Position numbers and translations under genes: made by a program. From positions 1 through 64,000 of the forward strand of contig DYJL01000001.1 of NCBI GenBank assembly GCA_020723105.1: a DNA stretch of 64,000 bases. Reading direction: 5' to 3'. Source of the stretch: Nitrospira japonica (GTDB lineage: Bacteria; Nitrospirota; Thermodesulfovibrionia; UBA6902). Below, one piece after another: positions 52,166 to 61,019 of this stretch (position 1 is its first letter; each line of letters opens with the position of its first letter). Under the pieces are notes generated by a model that saw nothing but the letters and a program-made list of their open reading frames with translations, had not been told where the DNA came from and did not search any database.

Positions 52166-53428
52166 ATGAGTGAAACAAGTAAGACAACATCATTGGAGTC
52201 ATTATCGCGAGATCCTGTTCTAATGGTTGAAACTGAAAAATTAAAGGTTATTGATCAACCTATGCCCGATCTTGATTCAGGAATTCTTCTGTGGTTGGAA
52301 AATAGTATAAAGGAATTTGGCATCAAGATTCCGATTAGAATTTCATCCGACTATACGATCATCGACGGCCGGAACCGGTACGCAATCGCGAATAAATTGA
52401 AAATGGATATGGTCCCATGTATCATCTCAGACACGAACTCGAATCCTCTTGAGCAGGTCTTAAAGTATGACCTGGAGCTTGGCAGAAGAGCCATCTTGCC
52501 GCATGAAAGAAGCAAACTACTTATTAAAAGGAATAAGTATTACAAAAAATGCGAGGAAGACAGCATTGATTGCTGTCTAACGAAGATTATCCCTGAGATG
52601 CATGATACGGCAAAAAAGATTTATGAGGTCTCAAGGAATATGTCCATTATTATGAACATCGCAGCTCAGCCGCGGGAAGTTCAGGCAGCCTTTATAAAAG
52701 AGATTGCGGTAGTGGTTGATGATAAGCTGGACGGTAATCTCTCGGAAGAGATAAAGAGACTGAGTCAAACTGAGATCGATTTAAAGAAGGAGCTGGAATC
52801 AACCAAAATAGCCCAGGACAGGATTCTCAAGGAATACGAAGATATGAAAAATCAGTTTGTCAGATTACAGGGGAACATGAAGGCTGACATAGAAAATAAA
52901 CTTAAAACCAAAGAAAAAGAACTTGAAGAAAGATATAAAGTTTCATCACCCGAGGAAATACAAAAACTTGCCGGAAAAATACGGGAAGATGTCCACGAAG
53001 AATACGACAATGAACTTTATGATCTTCACGAAAAGCTGAAAAATATGTCCAAATCGCTCAGTGATAAAAGCGAGAAACAAGATAAATTAAAAGAAGAGTT
53101 AGCGGAATTGGAACAAAAGAAAAAAGATCTGGAACTCATAAATCAAAATCTCAAAAATAAAATAGGGGCTCACCATAATGTCATAGTGGGACTTGCGAGA
53201 CCTGACAAGTTCGCAAAGCGTTTGGAGATGACATTCAATGATCTTAACAACACATTCACAGGATTAACTGAAATTGGGTTTGATGGATTTGATGGTTATT
53301 TTATAGAGCACATGCGGAAAACGCTGGAAAAGATCAAAGACGTCACAGTGGAACTCGAAAAGCTTTTTCAGAAGATGTCTGCCAACGGCAACAGTGGTAC
53401 AGAGAATCTTGGAAAAATCGGAAATTAG
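52166..53428 (+). CDS. ParB-like partition/nuclease-fold protein with long coiled coil
   Basis: 420-aa protein. Residues about 20-130 are a ParB N-terminal domain with IDGRNRYAIANKLKM (the G-x-x-R-x-x-A box) and LPHERSKLL for the HTH-adjacent part. Residues about 195-350 form a Lys/Glu-rich coiled coil, and a helical C-terminus follows. No ParA is adjacent. The 3 x 43-bp array lies only 63 bp upstream, so it probably binds there, either for segregation of the excised circle or for autoregulation. GGAGG lies before the ATG. Confidence 0.78.
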   Translation: MSETSKTTSLESLSRDPVLMVETEKLKVIDQPMPDLDSGILLWLENSIKEFGIKIPIRISSDYTIIDGRNRYAIANKLKMDMVPCIISDTNSNPLEQVLKYDLELGRRAILPHERSKLLIKRNKYYKKCEEDSIDCCLTKIIPEMHDTAKKIYEVSRNMSIIMNIAAQPREVQAAFIKEIAVVVDDKLDGNLSEEIKRLSQTEIDLKKELESTKIAQDRILKEYEDMKNQFVRLQGNMKADIENKLKTKEKELEERYKVSSPEEIQKLAGKIREDVHEEYDNELYDLHEKLKNMSKSLSDKSEKQDKLKEELAELEQKKKDLELINQNLKNKIGAHHNVIVGLARPDKFAKRLEMTFNDLNNTFTGLTEIGFDGFDGYFIEHMRKTLEKIKDVTVELEKLFQKMSANGNSGTENLGKIGN

Positions 53429-53493
53429 ATTAACTCGACTAAATAACTCTGTGGTGACCTTTCCCCTGCTATAGTAGTTGATATATGCTGAGT

Positions 53494-53739
53494 CTACTGA
53501 TTGTCCAGTGAAATTTTATCCATAACCATCTGAATCTGTTTTTGAGTCATCCAGCCTTTCTCGGAAAAAATCTCTCCAATTAGTCTTGGAGGTCTGAGCC
53601 TGCTGAAAGAGTCAATAGAGACTTGTTCTGACAAGACCTGCTTAACCTGCTCGGCAGTAACAAATCCCATTTCAATTGCGATCTGTCCGAATTTGTTAGC
53701 AAGTTTTACATCAATTTGGGTATTTATATTTTTATTCAT
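53494..53739 (-). CDS. Mini-protein with two MshEN/GspE-N-like repeats
   Basis: 81-aa protein made of two similar halves: KFGQIAIEMGFVTAEQVKQV and RLIGEIFSEKGWMTQKQIQM. These match the RLGxxLxxxGxxxxxxLxxxL pattern of the T2SS/MshE N-terminal domain, which binds c-di-GMP in MshE. Here it stands alone, with no ATPase. It faces the ParB gene tail to tail. A c-di-GMP effector role would fit the HD-GYP protein 4 kb away, but this is inference. ATG 53739 is used; the frame could begin at TTG 53745. Confidence 0.6.
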   Translation of the reverse strand: MNKNINTQIDVKLANKFGQIAIEMGFVTAEQVKQVLSEQVSIDSFSRLRPPRLIGEIFSEKGWMTQKQIQMVMDKISLDNQ

Positions 53740-53842
53740 AATCAATTTTAACGGATTCCCGTTTAAAAGTCTTTGAAGAGAGCATTATTCAACGTCACTA
53801 AGAAAAAACGGCCAGGAATTAATACATGTAAGAGAAGATGCG

Positions 53843-54304
53843 ATGATGAAACGGCAAACCGGCATAAATACATACGTTATAGCATCATTATTAATATTCT
53901 TATTTTCATTGCCGGCATATTCCTTCTGTTTTGAAGAAGCCGGTGAGATGTATGATATAGTCCCGGAAATTCTTGAGGCGATTGCACAGGTTGAATCAAA
54001 CAACCGATATGATGCGGTCAATTTTGGCAACAAGAATAGAAGCTACGACTTTGGTTTGATGCAGATCAACTCGTCATGGTATGGCAAAATCGGGAAGGAC
54101 TTATGGATGGAACTGGGGGACCCATGTATAAATATAAAAGTAGGGGCATGGATTTTGGCTCAATGTTTTCAACAATACGGATATACCTGGAAGGGGATAG
54201 GATGTTATAACGCAAGAAGTGAAGAGAAGCAAAAAATATACATATCCAAAATTCAAAAGGCCGTCAATAAGCACAAATCTCCGCCTGAATCAAAAGCAAA
54301 TTAG
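53843..54304 (+). CDS. Lytic transglycosylase (VirB1/SLT-like)
   Basis: 153-aa exported protein. A signal peptide (about 1-28, ending PAYSFC) precedes an SLT domain with the catalytic Glu in AIAQVESNNRYDAVN, then DFGLMQINSSWYG and AWILAQCFQQYGYTWKGIGCYN. Such enzymes open the murein for the conjugation channel. It is the first of the long run of same-strand transfer genes. Confidence 0.88.
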   Translation: MMKRQTGINTYVIASLLIFLFSLPAYSFCFEEAGEMYDIVPEILEAIAQVESNNRYDAVNFGNKNRSYDFGLMQINSSWYGKIGKDLWMELGDPCINIKVGAWILAQCFQQYGYTWKGIGCYNARSEEKQKIYISKIQKAVNKHKSPPESKAN

Positions 54305-54328
54305 AAATGGCGGAAAAAATATTCTCAT

Positions 54329-55009
54329 ATGTTAAATATCGGCTATCTCATACCCTTTCTGGTAATAAAGGCGCTTCCGGACTACGATTCGTATCTGGTA
54401 ACGCTTATAGATAAAGGAGTTTTAGCACAACTTCCCAGGAGATACGCGTTTAAGGATTACAAAATCGGCGAAACAGGGTGGGCGTCCGTATTTAATATTC
54501 AGGGCTCAAGAGTAACGCTGTCGCAGAAATCAACACAGTATGTCAGGAAGATCATGGAGCACATCCTTTCCCCGCTTCTGAAGGAAAAAAAGATCAAAGT
54601 CAAGAGAGTGGCAAAGATGGCCGCTGCTTCTTTTTTCAAAGTAGCTGTTGAATCTTTATGCGGCATGTCGAATAAGGATATTCTTAATGAATTGAGACCG
54701 TACCTGAAAGAAACGAAAGACTACATTGCCGAAAAAGTAATAATAGTTAAATACTCCGATGATGCACTGGAGTACATAATCAACTCGCTTGTGCCTGCTC
54801 CGTTAAACAGGATAGAGCAGATAATGATTCGTAAAGATATCAGCCAGGTAAAAATATCAGTCCCTGAGAAGTATGTCGGGATTTTTTTAGGGCCAAAGGC
54901 CATGAACGTGCTGACAGCGGCAAAATTAACGGGATATAACATCAAGATAATAGAAGTAAAGGAGGATATGAATGGAAACAACGAAGCTTCACATGACGAA
55001 ACCGAGTGA
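54329..55009 (+). CDS. NusA-like S1-KH protein without the RNA polymerase-binding domain
   Basis: 226-aa protein that aligns by eye along the central part of NusA. An S1 domain covers about 10-75 (GVLAQLPRRY, KIGETGWASVFNIQGSRVTL), followed by STQYVRKIMEHILSPLLKEK and IKVKRVAKMAAASFFKVAVE, which parallel NusA's S1-KH1 linker (FLRKLFELEVPEI, VEIKAVAREPGSRTKVAV). KH1 ends VIIVKYSDDALEYIINSL (NusA: IDIVxWSxDPAEFVxNAL). KH2 has FLGPKAMNVLTAAKLTGYNI (NusA: AIGKGGQNVRLASxLTGWxI). The NusA N-terminal domain is missing and the GxxG loops of both KH units are degenerate. It likely binds RNA and may act in antitermination or transcript processing within the element. Confidence 0.72.
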   Translation: MLNIGYLIPFLVIKALPDYDSYLVTLIDKGVLAQLPRRYAFKDYKIGETGWASVFNIQGSRVTLSQKSTQYVRKIMEHILSPLLKEKKIKVKRVAKMAAASFFKVAVESLCGMSNKDILNELRPYLKETKDYIAEKVIIVKYSDDALEYIINSLVPAPLNRIEQIMIRKDISQVKISVPEKYVGIFLGPKAMNVLTAAKLTGYNIKIIEVKEDMNGNNEASHDETE

Positions 55010-55598
55010 AACGGGAAGGGGTGTCACAGAAGAAGAGCTCAAAGACAAGGGCAAGAGAATACTTGAATTAAAGCTGCGGGCTGCGGGAAATCCGGACAGC
55101 ATATTTATACTGCCTTTCGGAACTGAGGGATTTAAGATGGCTCATATGGCCCGTACCGGCGACAAATTAATGTCCCTGGTCAAAAGAAAATTCGGGATTT
55201 CAATAGATGTGCAGCAGGCAAAGGAAATATTTCGGGAGTTTGAAGATTTCGCTGTCAACTTATGGAAATTTGTTTACAAACTGTCCCCGAATCTTCATAA
55301 CATCGAGCCAAAAGACTGGAGAAGAATTAACGATTCCATAGAGGTCAAGAAAACCATAGCTTATCGCAGGGCGTCAATTGCAGTTGAGCCGCGCTCCGAG
55401 GAATCCGCAATGATAGCCATGGCAGTCAGGATCATACAGCAAAAGAATGTTGAGTTAAGACAAACTTCAACGTTTGATGAGCTTGAAAAATTTGTCAGGG
55501 AATACGTCAAACTGCTTTCAGATTTTGACAGGCTTCTGGAAAATGCATCTGAGAAGCTGTCGGTCGAATACAGACCGTATCTTAAGGACGAGAAATAA
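54972..55598 (+). CDS. Unknown conjugative-element protein
   Basis: 208-aa, largely helical, soluble protein with no recognised domain. It overlaps the NusA-like gene by 38 bp and starts after GGAGG, so translation is coupled. Noteworthy segments are PDSIFILPFGTEGFKMAHMA near residue 41 and a charged C-terminal helix bundle. Conserved placement between the NusA-like protein and the T4SS genes suggests a transfer or DNA-processing role, but none is visible. Confidence 0.6.
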   Translation: METTKLHMTKPSETGRGVTEEELKDKGKRILELKLRAAGNPDSIFILPFGTEGFKMAHMARTGDKLMSLVKRKFGISIDVQQAKEIFREFEDFAVNLWKFVYKLSPNLHNIEPKDWRRINDSIEVKKTIAYRRASIAVEPRSEESAMIAMAVRIIQQKNVELRQTSTFDELEKFVREYVKLLSDFDRLLENASEKLSVEYRPYLKDEK

Positions 55599-55646
55599 AG
55601 AATGAATTCCGGGTCACTCCCGGATATGACAAAAAAGAGGATTGCA

Positions 55647-56069
55647 ATGACACCCACACAACCATATTTTTACGAATTGATTTACCATCCGCAGACCAGG
55701 TTTTTCCTGCAAAAATTTAAAGAGGGCCCAGGCGCACGGGTATTTACGGACGTCGTAAACATGGCGCCTCCGGATGCACGGGACGAGGCTTTAAAACTGG
55801 GAGAGGCCATGGACTCCTTCTGCAAAAATATCTACCACGTGGAGATCAAGGCAGGAAGGTTCAACAAAAGTTACGACAGCTTTATACTTCAACCTGAAGT
55901 AACAGCGCTGAGGCTGACCTACATTTTAAATACATTGAGCGCGACACATCCCCAACACTACAGAAAATTCTTTGCCGCGATTGCGGCGTCCATCTTTAAG
56001 GGCATGGCCGCAGCCGGGCTGCAGGCGGAATTTGTTACGGGAGGTAATACAGATACATGTCAATCATGA
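55647..56069 (+). CDS. Unknown conjugative-element protein
   Basis: 140-aa protein of unknown function, helical, without membrane segments or cysteine motifs apart from SFCKNI. The start at 55647 is preferred (AGAGGA upstream); an in-frame ATG at 55602 would include a hairpin CCGGGTCACTCCCGG in its first codons. It overlaps the TraB gene by 13 bp. Confidence 0.55.
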   Translation: MTPTQPYFYELIYHPQTRFFLQKFKEGPGARVFTDVVNMAPPDARDEALKLGEAMDSFCKNIYHVEIKAGRFNKSYDSFILQPEVTALRLTYILNTLSATHPQHYRKFFAAIAASIFKGMAAAGLQAEFVTGGNTDTCQS

Positions 56070-57307
56070 ACAATCTGACAGAAAAGAAAAAACAGAAATT
56101 AAGGATGTTGTTGATAGTGGGGGGATTGGTGATCCTTGTAGTTATTATATCCTCCGTCATGGGCGGCAAGAACAAAAATAAAGATATGCAGGATAACGAA
56201 GCCCGGGAAAAGGGCAAGTTCTCTCTTCTCACGGAGAAGGTGGAGAAAGAATCGTGGATTGCCGCACAGGGGACTAACATCAAAAAGCTTCAGATTGAAA
56301 ATGAGGAATTCAGAAGAGAGATGGAATCGATCAAAGGTAACCTGGAGAATATTCAGGCAAAACAAAAGGACATCGAGATTACAGCAAGAAATGCCGTTTT
56401 CTCTAACTCGGCCGGCAAGCCGGAAGATAAAATCTCAAAGCCCAATGCTGTTCCGCCATTACCAAGAATAGATAAAGACAGGACTGGGACCACGGACAGT
56501 AGCCCGGAGCATGAAGGGAAGCGGCCGAGGAAGGATTCGGCAGCATCCAGGCGCGACCTCTCCATCAAGGTCTATACGGATAGTTCAACCGTAGAAGCTG
56601 AGAAACCTGATACTAAAAAAAAGAAAGCAGAAAGCGGCCCAGCGATAACTCTTTCAAGCGGCAGTTTCATGAAAGCGGTAATGCTTAACGGCATTGACGC
56701 GCCGACGGATTTCGGGTCAAAGACCGAACCCTATCCTGTATTGATGAACGTTAGTGATACGGCAATTCTGCCTAATTTGCACAGGATGAATCTTAAAAAC
56801 TGCTTTATTATCGGCGCTGGATACGGAAATCTTGCAGATGAGAGGGCGTACATTCGGACAGAGAAATTAAGCTGCATAACGGCATCAAACAAGGTAATTG
56901 ACACTGCATTGAAAGGGCATGCAATAGGAGAGGACGGCAAGCTTGGCATAAGGGGCAAGCTGGTCAGCAAACAGGGTCAGCTTATAGCGCAGTCTCTTCT
57001 GTCCGGAACACTTTCCGGGCTTGCCAAGGCGTTTAAGCCTCAGCAGAGCGTGGCCATCAATCTAAACCCTAATAGCGGCGGCACGGGTTACGCTACACCG
57101 GGGGCAGAGGAGGTTTTACGTTCCGGTGGGGCGGAAGGTGTAAGTTCTGCAATGAATAAGGTATCGGAGTTTTACCTAAAGATGGCTGAAAAAATTTTCC
57201 CCATAATCGAGATAGATGCCGGACGAAAGGTGGATATTCTTGTGCTTGAGCAAACGGATTTAAAGCCCGGCGATGCCGGATCAGGAGGATTAAATCATGA
57301 AAAATAG
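56057..57307 (+). CDS. traB: TraB/VirB10-type T4SS channel protein
   Basis: 416-aa inner-membrane-anchored protein spanning the periplasm. TM is at about 17-36, a coiled coil at about 60-110, a Ser/Pro/charged linker follows, and then a VirB10 domain (about 190-405) with PVLMNVSDTAILPNLHRMNL, FIIGAGYGNLADERAYIRTE and GIRGKLVSKQGQLI. It forms the outer-membrane core complex with TraK and TraV. It overlaps traV by 11 bp. Confidence 0.9.
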   Translation: MSIMNNLTEKKKQKLRMLLIVGGLVILVVIISSVMGGKNKNKDMQDNEAREKGKFSLLTEKVEKESWIAAQGTNIKKLQIENEEFRREMESIKGNLENIQAKQKDIEITARNAVFSNSAGKPEDKISKPNAVPPLPRIDKDRTGTTDSSPEHEGKRPRKDSAASRRDLSIKVYTDSSTVEAEKPDTKKKKAESGPAITLSSGSFMKAVMLNGIDAPTDFGSKTEPYPVLMNVSDTAILPNLHRMNLKNCFIIGAGYGNLADERAYIRTEKLSCITASNKVIDTALKGHAIGEDGKLGIRGKLVSKQGQLIAQSLLSGTLSGLAKAFKPQQSVAINLNPNSGGTGYATPGAEEVLRSGGAEGVSSAMNKVSEFYLKMAEKIFPIIEIDAGRKVDILVLEQTDLKPGDAGSGGLNHEK

Positions 57308-57815
57308 TTTACTCATATTAATTGTCTTATTTGTAGGAATCATTATGGCAGGTTGTGCGCCAAAGTATGCCTGCAAGGAAACAATTCCGAAAACGCGGTG
57401 TGCCTCACTAACAGAGGTATATGCTGAACAGGTTACAGGGCTGCCGGCTTCCGATTCAGTGGAAAAAGTTTCATCTCAAGAAGCGATAATTCGGAAAAGA
57501 GACAGAAAAGACGGGCATTATGCAGCCCTGATAGTTTCGTCTTTGAACAATAGTGGACAACATCGGGATTTAAACAGCGTTGAAATAGTCAAAGGCATGA
57601 AGGGCGATGATCAACTGCCCATTCTCAGGCCTCCCAAGGTTGTTCGGATATGGTTTGCGCCATGGGTGGACAGCAATGAAGACCTGAACATGGATACCTA
57701 CATCTATACGGAGATTCGCGGGACCAAATGGATACTTGGCGAGAAGACGCCAGGAAGCGGGAGGTCCAATACCTTGCCCGGAAATATCGGACGCATAACC
57801 GGTGCGCTTGAGTAG
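57297..57815 (+). CDS. traV: TraV-like outer-membrane core lipoprotein
   Basis: 172-aa lipoprotein with lipobox IIMAGC (Cys20), followed by a second pair CKETIPKTRC that resembles the TraV Cys pair. The C-terminal half (PILRPPKVVRIWFAPWVDSNEDLNMDTYIYTEI) matches the TraV pattern of interaction with TraB. It directly follows traB, as in F-type systems. Confidence 0.82.
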   Translation: MKNSLLILIVLFVGIIMAGCAPKYACKETIPKTRCASLTEVYAEQVTGLPASDSVEKVSSQEAIIRKRDRKDGHYAALIVSSLNNSGQHRDLNSVEIVKGMKGDDQLPILRPPKVVRIWFAPWVDSNEDLNMDTYIYTEIRGTKWILGEKTPGSGRSNTLPGNIGRITGALE

Positions 57816-57905
57816 TACAGAAACATATTGAGGCGCTGAAATTTCATTACCACAGGATTCCTGTGAGGGATAATCTCCGGAAATACTGAAAAGGAGGAAC
57901 ACTGT

Positions 57906-58199
57906 ATGAAATATCTCAAGGCAATACTGCCGGTCATGGCCCTAATGATTATGGGCCTGGCAGCCAATGCCTTCGCAGGCGCAAACGGCGCTGAATTCGC
58001 CCCGGTTGAGACAGCCCTGTTGGACTGGGCGCAGGGCGGGCTCGGCAGGGCGCTTGCACTGGGTATTTTCCTCGTGGGAACCGGCGTCGGCATCGCCAGA
58101 CAGTCGCTTATGTCCATTGCTACCGGATTAGGTGGCGGATTAGCCCTGTTCTATTTGCCGGACGTTATCACCAGTATCGTTGCAGCCATGATTGTGTAG
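57906..58199 (+). CDS. Conjugative pilin (TraA/VirB2-like)
   Basis: 97-aa protein: a long leader (about 1-24, ending NAFA before GANGAE) plus two hydrophobic helices (about 45-65 and 72-95) separated by a short basic loop (RQSL), the pattern of F-type and VirB2 pilins. AGGAGG lies 10 bp before the ATG. A hairpin directly after the gene (58214-58247) suggests higher expression of pilin than of the genes that follow. Sequence motifs are weak, so the assignment rests on layout and position. Confidence 0.7.
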   Translation: MKYLKAILPVMALMIMGLAANAFAGANGAEFAPVETALLDWAQGGLGRALALGIFLVGTGVGIARQSLMSIATGLGGGLALFYLPDVITSIVAAMIV

Positions 58200-58213
58200 C
58201 GTCAGGTATCCCG

Positions 58214-58247
58214 GGAAGCGGGAAGGTCATAAGACTTTTCCGCTTCC
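58214..58247 (+). terminator. Hairpin after the pilin gene, likely attenuator or mRNA stabiliser
   Basis: 15-bp stem GGAAGCGGGAAGGTC / GACTTTTCCGCTTCC with G-T pairs and a 4-base loop ATAA, followed only by ATCTTTTC, so partial termination is expected. Confidence 0.7.
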
Positions 58248-58300
58248 ATCTTTTCAGATGTAAAAAGTAATGATCAGACAAATATATGAGGAGTAATACA

Positions 58301-58522
58301 ATGCATATAGTAACGGTGCTGGACTATGACGGAAGTCTCCTGGCCGGATGCAGACCGAAACGGGCCCGCAAATTGATGAAAACGAAAAGGGCCCGGCCGG
58401 TGACATACAACGGAGCCTTTGCCATTCAATTAATAAGAAAAAGAGCGCATAAAGAAGAAGTCCGCTTAAATACCTGTGATGTAAACAACACAACATTAAT
58501 CAACGGAGGGAATGATCAATAG
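58301..58522 (+). CDS. Stand-alone RRXRR/PLMP-like mini-protein
   Basis: 73-aa protein. VLDYDGSLLAGCRPKRARKL, then MKTKRARPVTYNGAFAIQLI, fits the RRXRR (PLMP) module found at the N-terminus of IscB-type nucleases and related HNH proteins (V-L-D-x-x-G-x-P-L-M-P-x-x-P-x-R-A-R-x-L-L-x-x-G-x-A). No RuvC or HNH domain follows. It ends next to TraC (its stop is followed directly by the TraC ATG) and starts after GAGGAG, so it is co-expressed with the transfer genes. Role unknown; nucleic-acid binding is an inference from the family. Confidence 0.6.
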   Translation: MHIVTVLDYDGSLLAGCRPKRARKLMKTKRARPVTYNGAFAIQLIRKRAHKEEVRLNTCDVNNTTLINGGNDQ

Positions 58523-60961
58523 ATGGATGCCATCAAGGTAGCAGAGCAGTTATTAGAGAGAGAATCGTTAAGCGAACTTTTACCCTATCTGGCCTATGAC
58601 GATGAGCATAAGATATATGCGCTTGATGACGGCATAGGTTTTCTCCTGGAATGCTCTCCTTTGAGCCTTGCAGGCTCTGATACAGTGGCTGCCTTGAGGG
58701 GTGTGCTTGAGTCTTCGTCCAATCCGGTCGGCATGTGCATGCAGTTCATGCTGCTGTCAACCAGAGACATCAAGCCCGTTCTGGATCAGTACGTCCTGCT
58801 GCGCGAAATCCGTAACGGCAACAGTCTCTACACCGAGTTCTGCAAGAAGAGAAGGGAGTTTTATCTTGAGGGCTCAAAGAAGAGCATCCTTTCAGGATAT
58901 GAATACATTGTGCGGGATTTCAGGCTTTTTATCAGCGTCAAGCTTACGCTCAAGCTCAGGACCCCTGAGGAATACAAACGTGCGAAGATAAAAGCTGTAG
59001 AGCTGAGAAATACTATTGCCCAGGCGCTGAGGACCTCCTACCTGCATCCCCGTGCAGTCCCGGAAACAGAGCTGGTTTATCTTCTTAAAATGCTCATTAA
59101 TCCGTCTCATGAGCCCGAGACCGCTCCCCGGTGCGACCCTTCGATACCGCTTAAGGACCAGGTCGTGTATGCAGACAACAACATTGAGGTAAATAAAGAT
59201 TACATGATACTTGACGGCAAGTACTGCAAGAGTTTCACTGTCAACCAGTATCCGGAGGAATGGGATATCTCATCAGCCATTTCCTTTATAGGGGATGCAT
59301 ATGAGAATCTCAAGCAGATCCCAACAAATTTTTTTATTGTCTTCAACTGCATCACGCTGGACCAGTTGTCAACCGGCAAAAGGATACAGAAACTGTCTAT
59401 GTCGATCAACTACCAGGCCTTCGGCCAGATCGCCAAGTTTCTGCCGGACATTCTAAGGAAAAAGGAAAACGTAGACAGGCTGATGGCGCAGATGGCAAAC
59501 AAGGAGCAATTGGTCAAGGCATACTTCCATGTCTTTGTGTACGCCGATGATATGGAGCACCTGCAGCAGATGACAGGACAGATCAAGAGTATCTTCCGAA
59601 ATATCGGCATCTTACTGCAGGATGACACATACATCAACCTTCCGCTTTTTCTACAATCGCTGCCTATGGGGATTGTCCATGAGGCGCAGGGCAGCCTCAA
59701 GCGGTACAAAACACTGACGACAAGCAACGCCTCGGAGCTTGCGCCTGTACAGGCTGACTGGAAGGGCACGGGCACGCCTGTTATGCTGCTTTTTTCACGC
59801 AGAGGGCAGACGATGACTTTTGACCTCTTTGACAACAGGCAGGGCGGCAAGAATGCGATAGTCGTTGCAGGCACGGGCGGAGGTAAGAGCTTCTTTGTCA
59901 ACGAAGCAGTTGTTTCGTATCTCGGCCTCGGCAGTAAAATATGGATCATCGATGTAGGCGGTTCGTACAAGAAGATAGCAGAGGTCTTTGGCGGGGAATT
60001 TATCACATTCGGGCCTGAGTCAAAGGTCAATATTAATCCGTTTACCAAGATCAGGGATTTCAAGGAGCTTCAGGACGAGCATATGTCGGTTTTAAAAGGC
60101 ATGCTGGCGCAGATGGCGTCGCCGAACAACCCCATTACGGATATAGAATTCTCCTATCTGGAGGAGGCCATAGGGGAGTGTTTCATTAAATACCATGCGA
60201 ATACAACGATAACAAACATTGTAGAGTATCTGGCCAATGGCCCGGATTTAAGACAGCATGACCTGGGCAAGATGCTTTTCCCGTATACGAACAGGGGCTC
60301 ATACAGGAATTACTTTGAAGGGCCGAGCAACCTGAGGCCTGAGAGCAATTTTGTGGTGCTTGAACTTGAGGAGTTGAAGACAAAGAAGGATTTGCAGGAG
60401 GTTGTGCTGCTGTCTCTGATTCACCAGATACAGCAGGATATGTACCTTGCAGCAGGCAAAGAAGATGTAAAGAAACTGGTTATCATGGATGAGGCATGGG
60501 ACCTCCTGGGAGGCGGCAATACCGGAAAGTTTATGGAGGACGGGTACCGGCGTTTCAGGAAATATGGCGGAGCGGCAATTTCCATAACCCAGAGCTTCGA
60601 AGATTTCGACCGGTTTCCGGCAGGCAAGGCGATCATTGCCAACAGCGCCTTCAAGTGTTTCCTGAGACAGGAACATGCGAGCATCGAAGCGCTACGGAAA
60701 TCAAAGCAGGTAGTTTTACCCGAACACTTTTTTCAGATGATCATGTCGGTCAATACCGATCCGGGCAACTATTCCGAGGTCTTTTTGATGACACCTCTGG
60801 GATACGGCGTTGGCCGGTTGATAGTGGACCGGTTTACACAGCTTTTGTATACCACCGATCCGGATGAAAAGACGCGCATTAAGCGTTTCCTTGATACCGG
60901 GCTGGAATTAACCTTTGCTATCGAGAAAGTTATGGAGGAAGAAAAAAGTCTGAGGTCCTGA
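58523..60961 (+). CDS. traC: TraC/VirB4-type conjugation ATPase
   Basis: 812-aa cytoplasmic/inner-membrane ATPase energising pilus assembly. The N-terminal TraC-specific domain has FLLECSPLSLAG. Walker A is AGTGGGKSFF near residue 452, Walker B is KKLVIMDEAWDLLGGG near 652, and RRFRKYGGAAISITQS follows. The length matches TraC of F-like systems. Confidence 0.92.
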   Translation: MDAIKVAEQLLERESLSELLPYLAYDDEHKIYALDDGIGFLLECSPLSLAGSDTVAALRGVLESSSNPVGMCMQFMLLSTRDIKPVLDQYVLLREIRNGNSLYTEFCKKRREFYLEGSKKSILSGYEYIVRDFRLFISVKLTLKLRTPEEYKRAKIKAVELRNTIAQALRTSYLHPRAVPETELVYLLKMLINPSHEPETAPRCDPSIPLKDQVVYADNNIEVNKDYMILDGKYCKSFTVNQYPEEWDISSAISFIGDAYENLKQIPTNFFIVFNCITLDQLSTGKRIQKLSMSINYQAFGQIAKFLPDILRKKENVDRLMAQMANKEQLVKAYFHVFVYADDMEHLQQMTGQIKSIFRNIGILLQDDTYINLPLFLQSLPMGIVHEAQGSLKRYKTLTTSNASELAPVQADWKGTGTPVMLLFSRRGQTMTFDLFDNRQGGKNAIVVAGTGGGKSFFVNEAVVSYLGLGSKIWIIDVGGSYKKIAEVFGGEFITFGPESKVNINPFTKIRDFKELQDEHMSVLKGMLAQMASPNNPITDIEFSYLEEAIGECFIKYHANTTITNIVEYLANGPDLRQHDLGKMLFPYTNRGSYRNYFEGPSNLRPESNFVVLELEELKTKKDLQEVVLLSLIHQIQQDMYLAAGKEDVKKLVIMDEAWDLLGGGNTGKFMEDGYRRFRKYGGAAISITQSFEDFDRFPAGKAIIANSAFKCFLRQEHASIEALRKSKQVVLPEHFFQMIMSVNTDPGNYSEVFLMTPLGYGVGRLIVDRFTQLLYTTDPDEKTRIKRFLDTGLELTFAIEKVMEEEKSLRS

Positions 60962-61019
60962 GCGTCTGGAAGTAATATACGAATAACACTTATCTGAAAC
61001 AAAAAGAGAGACAATAACG

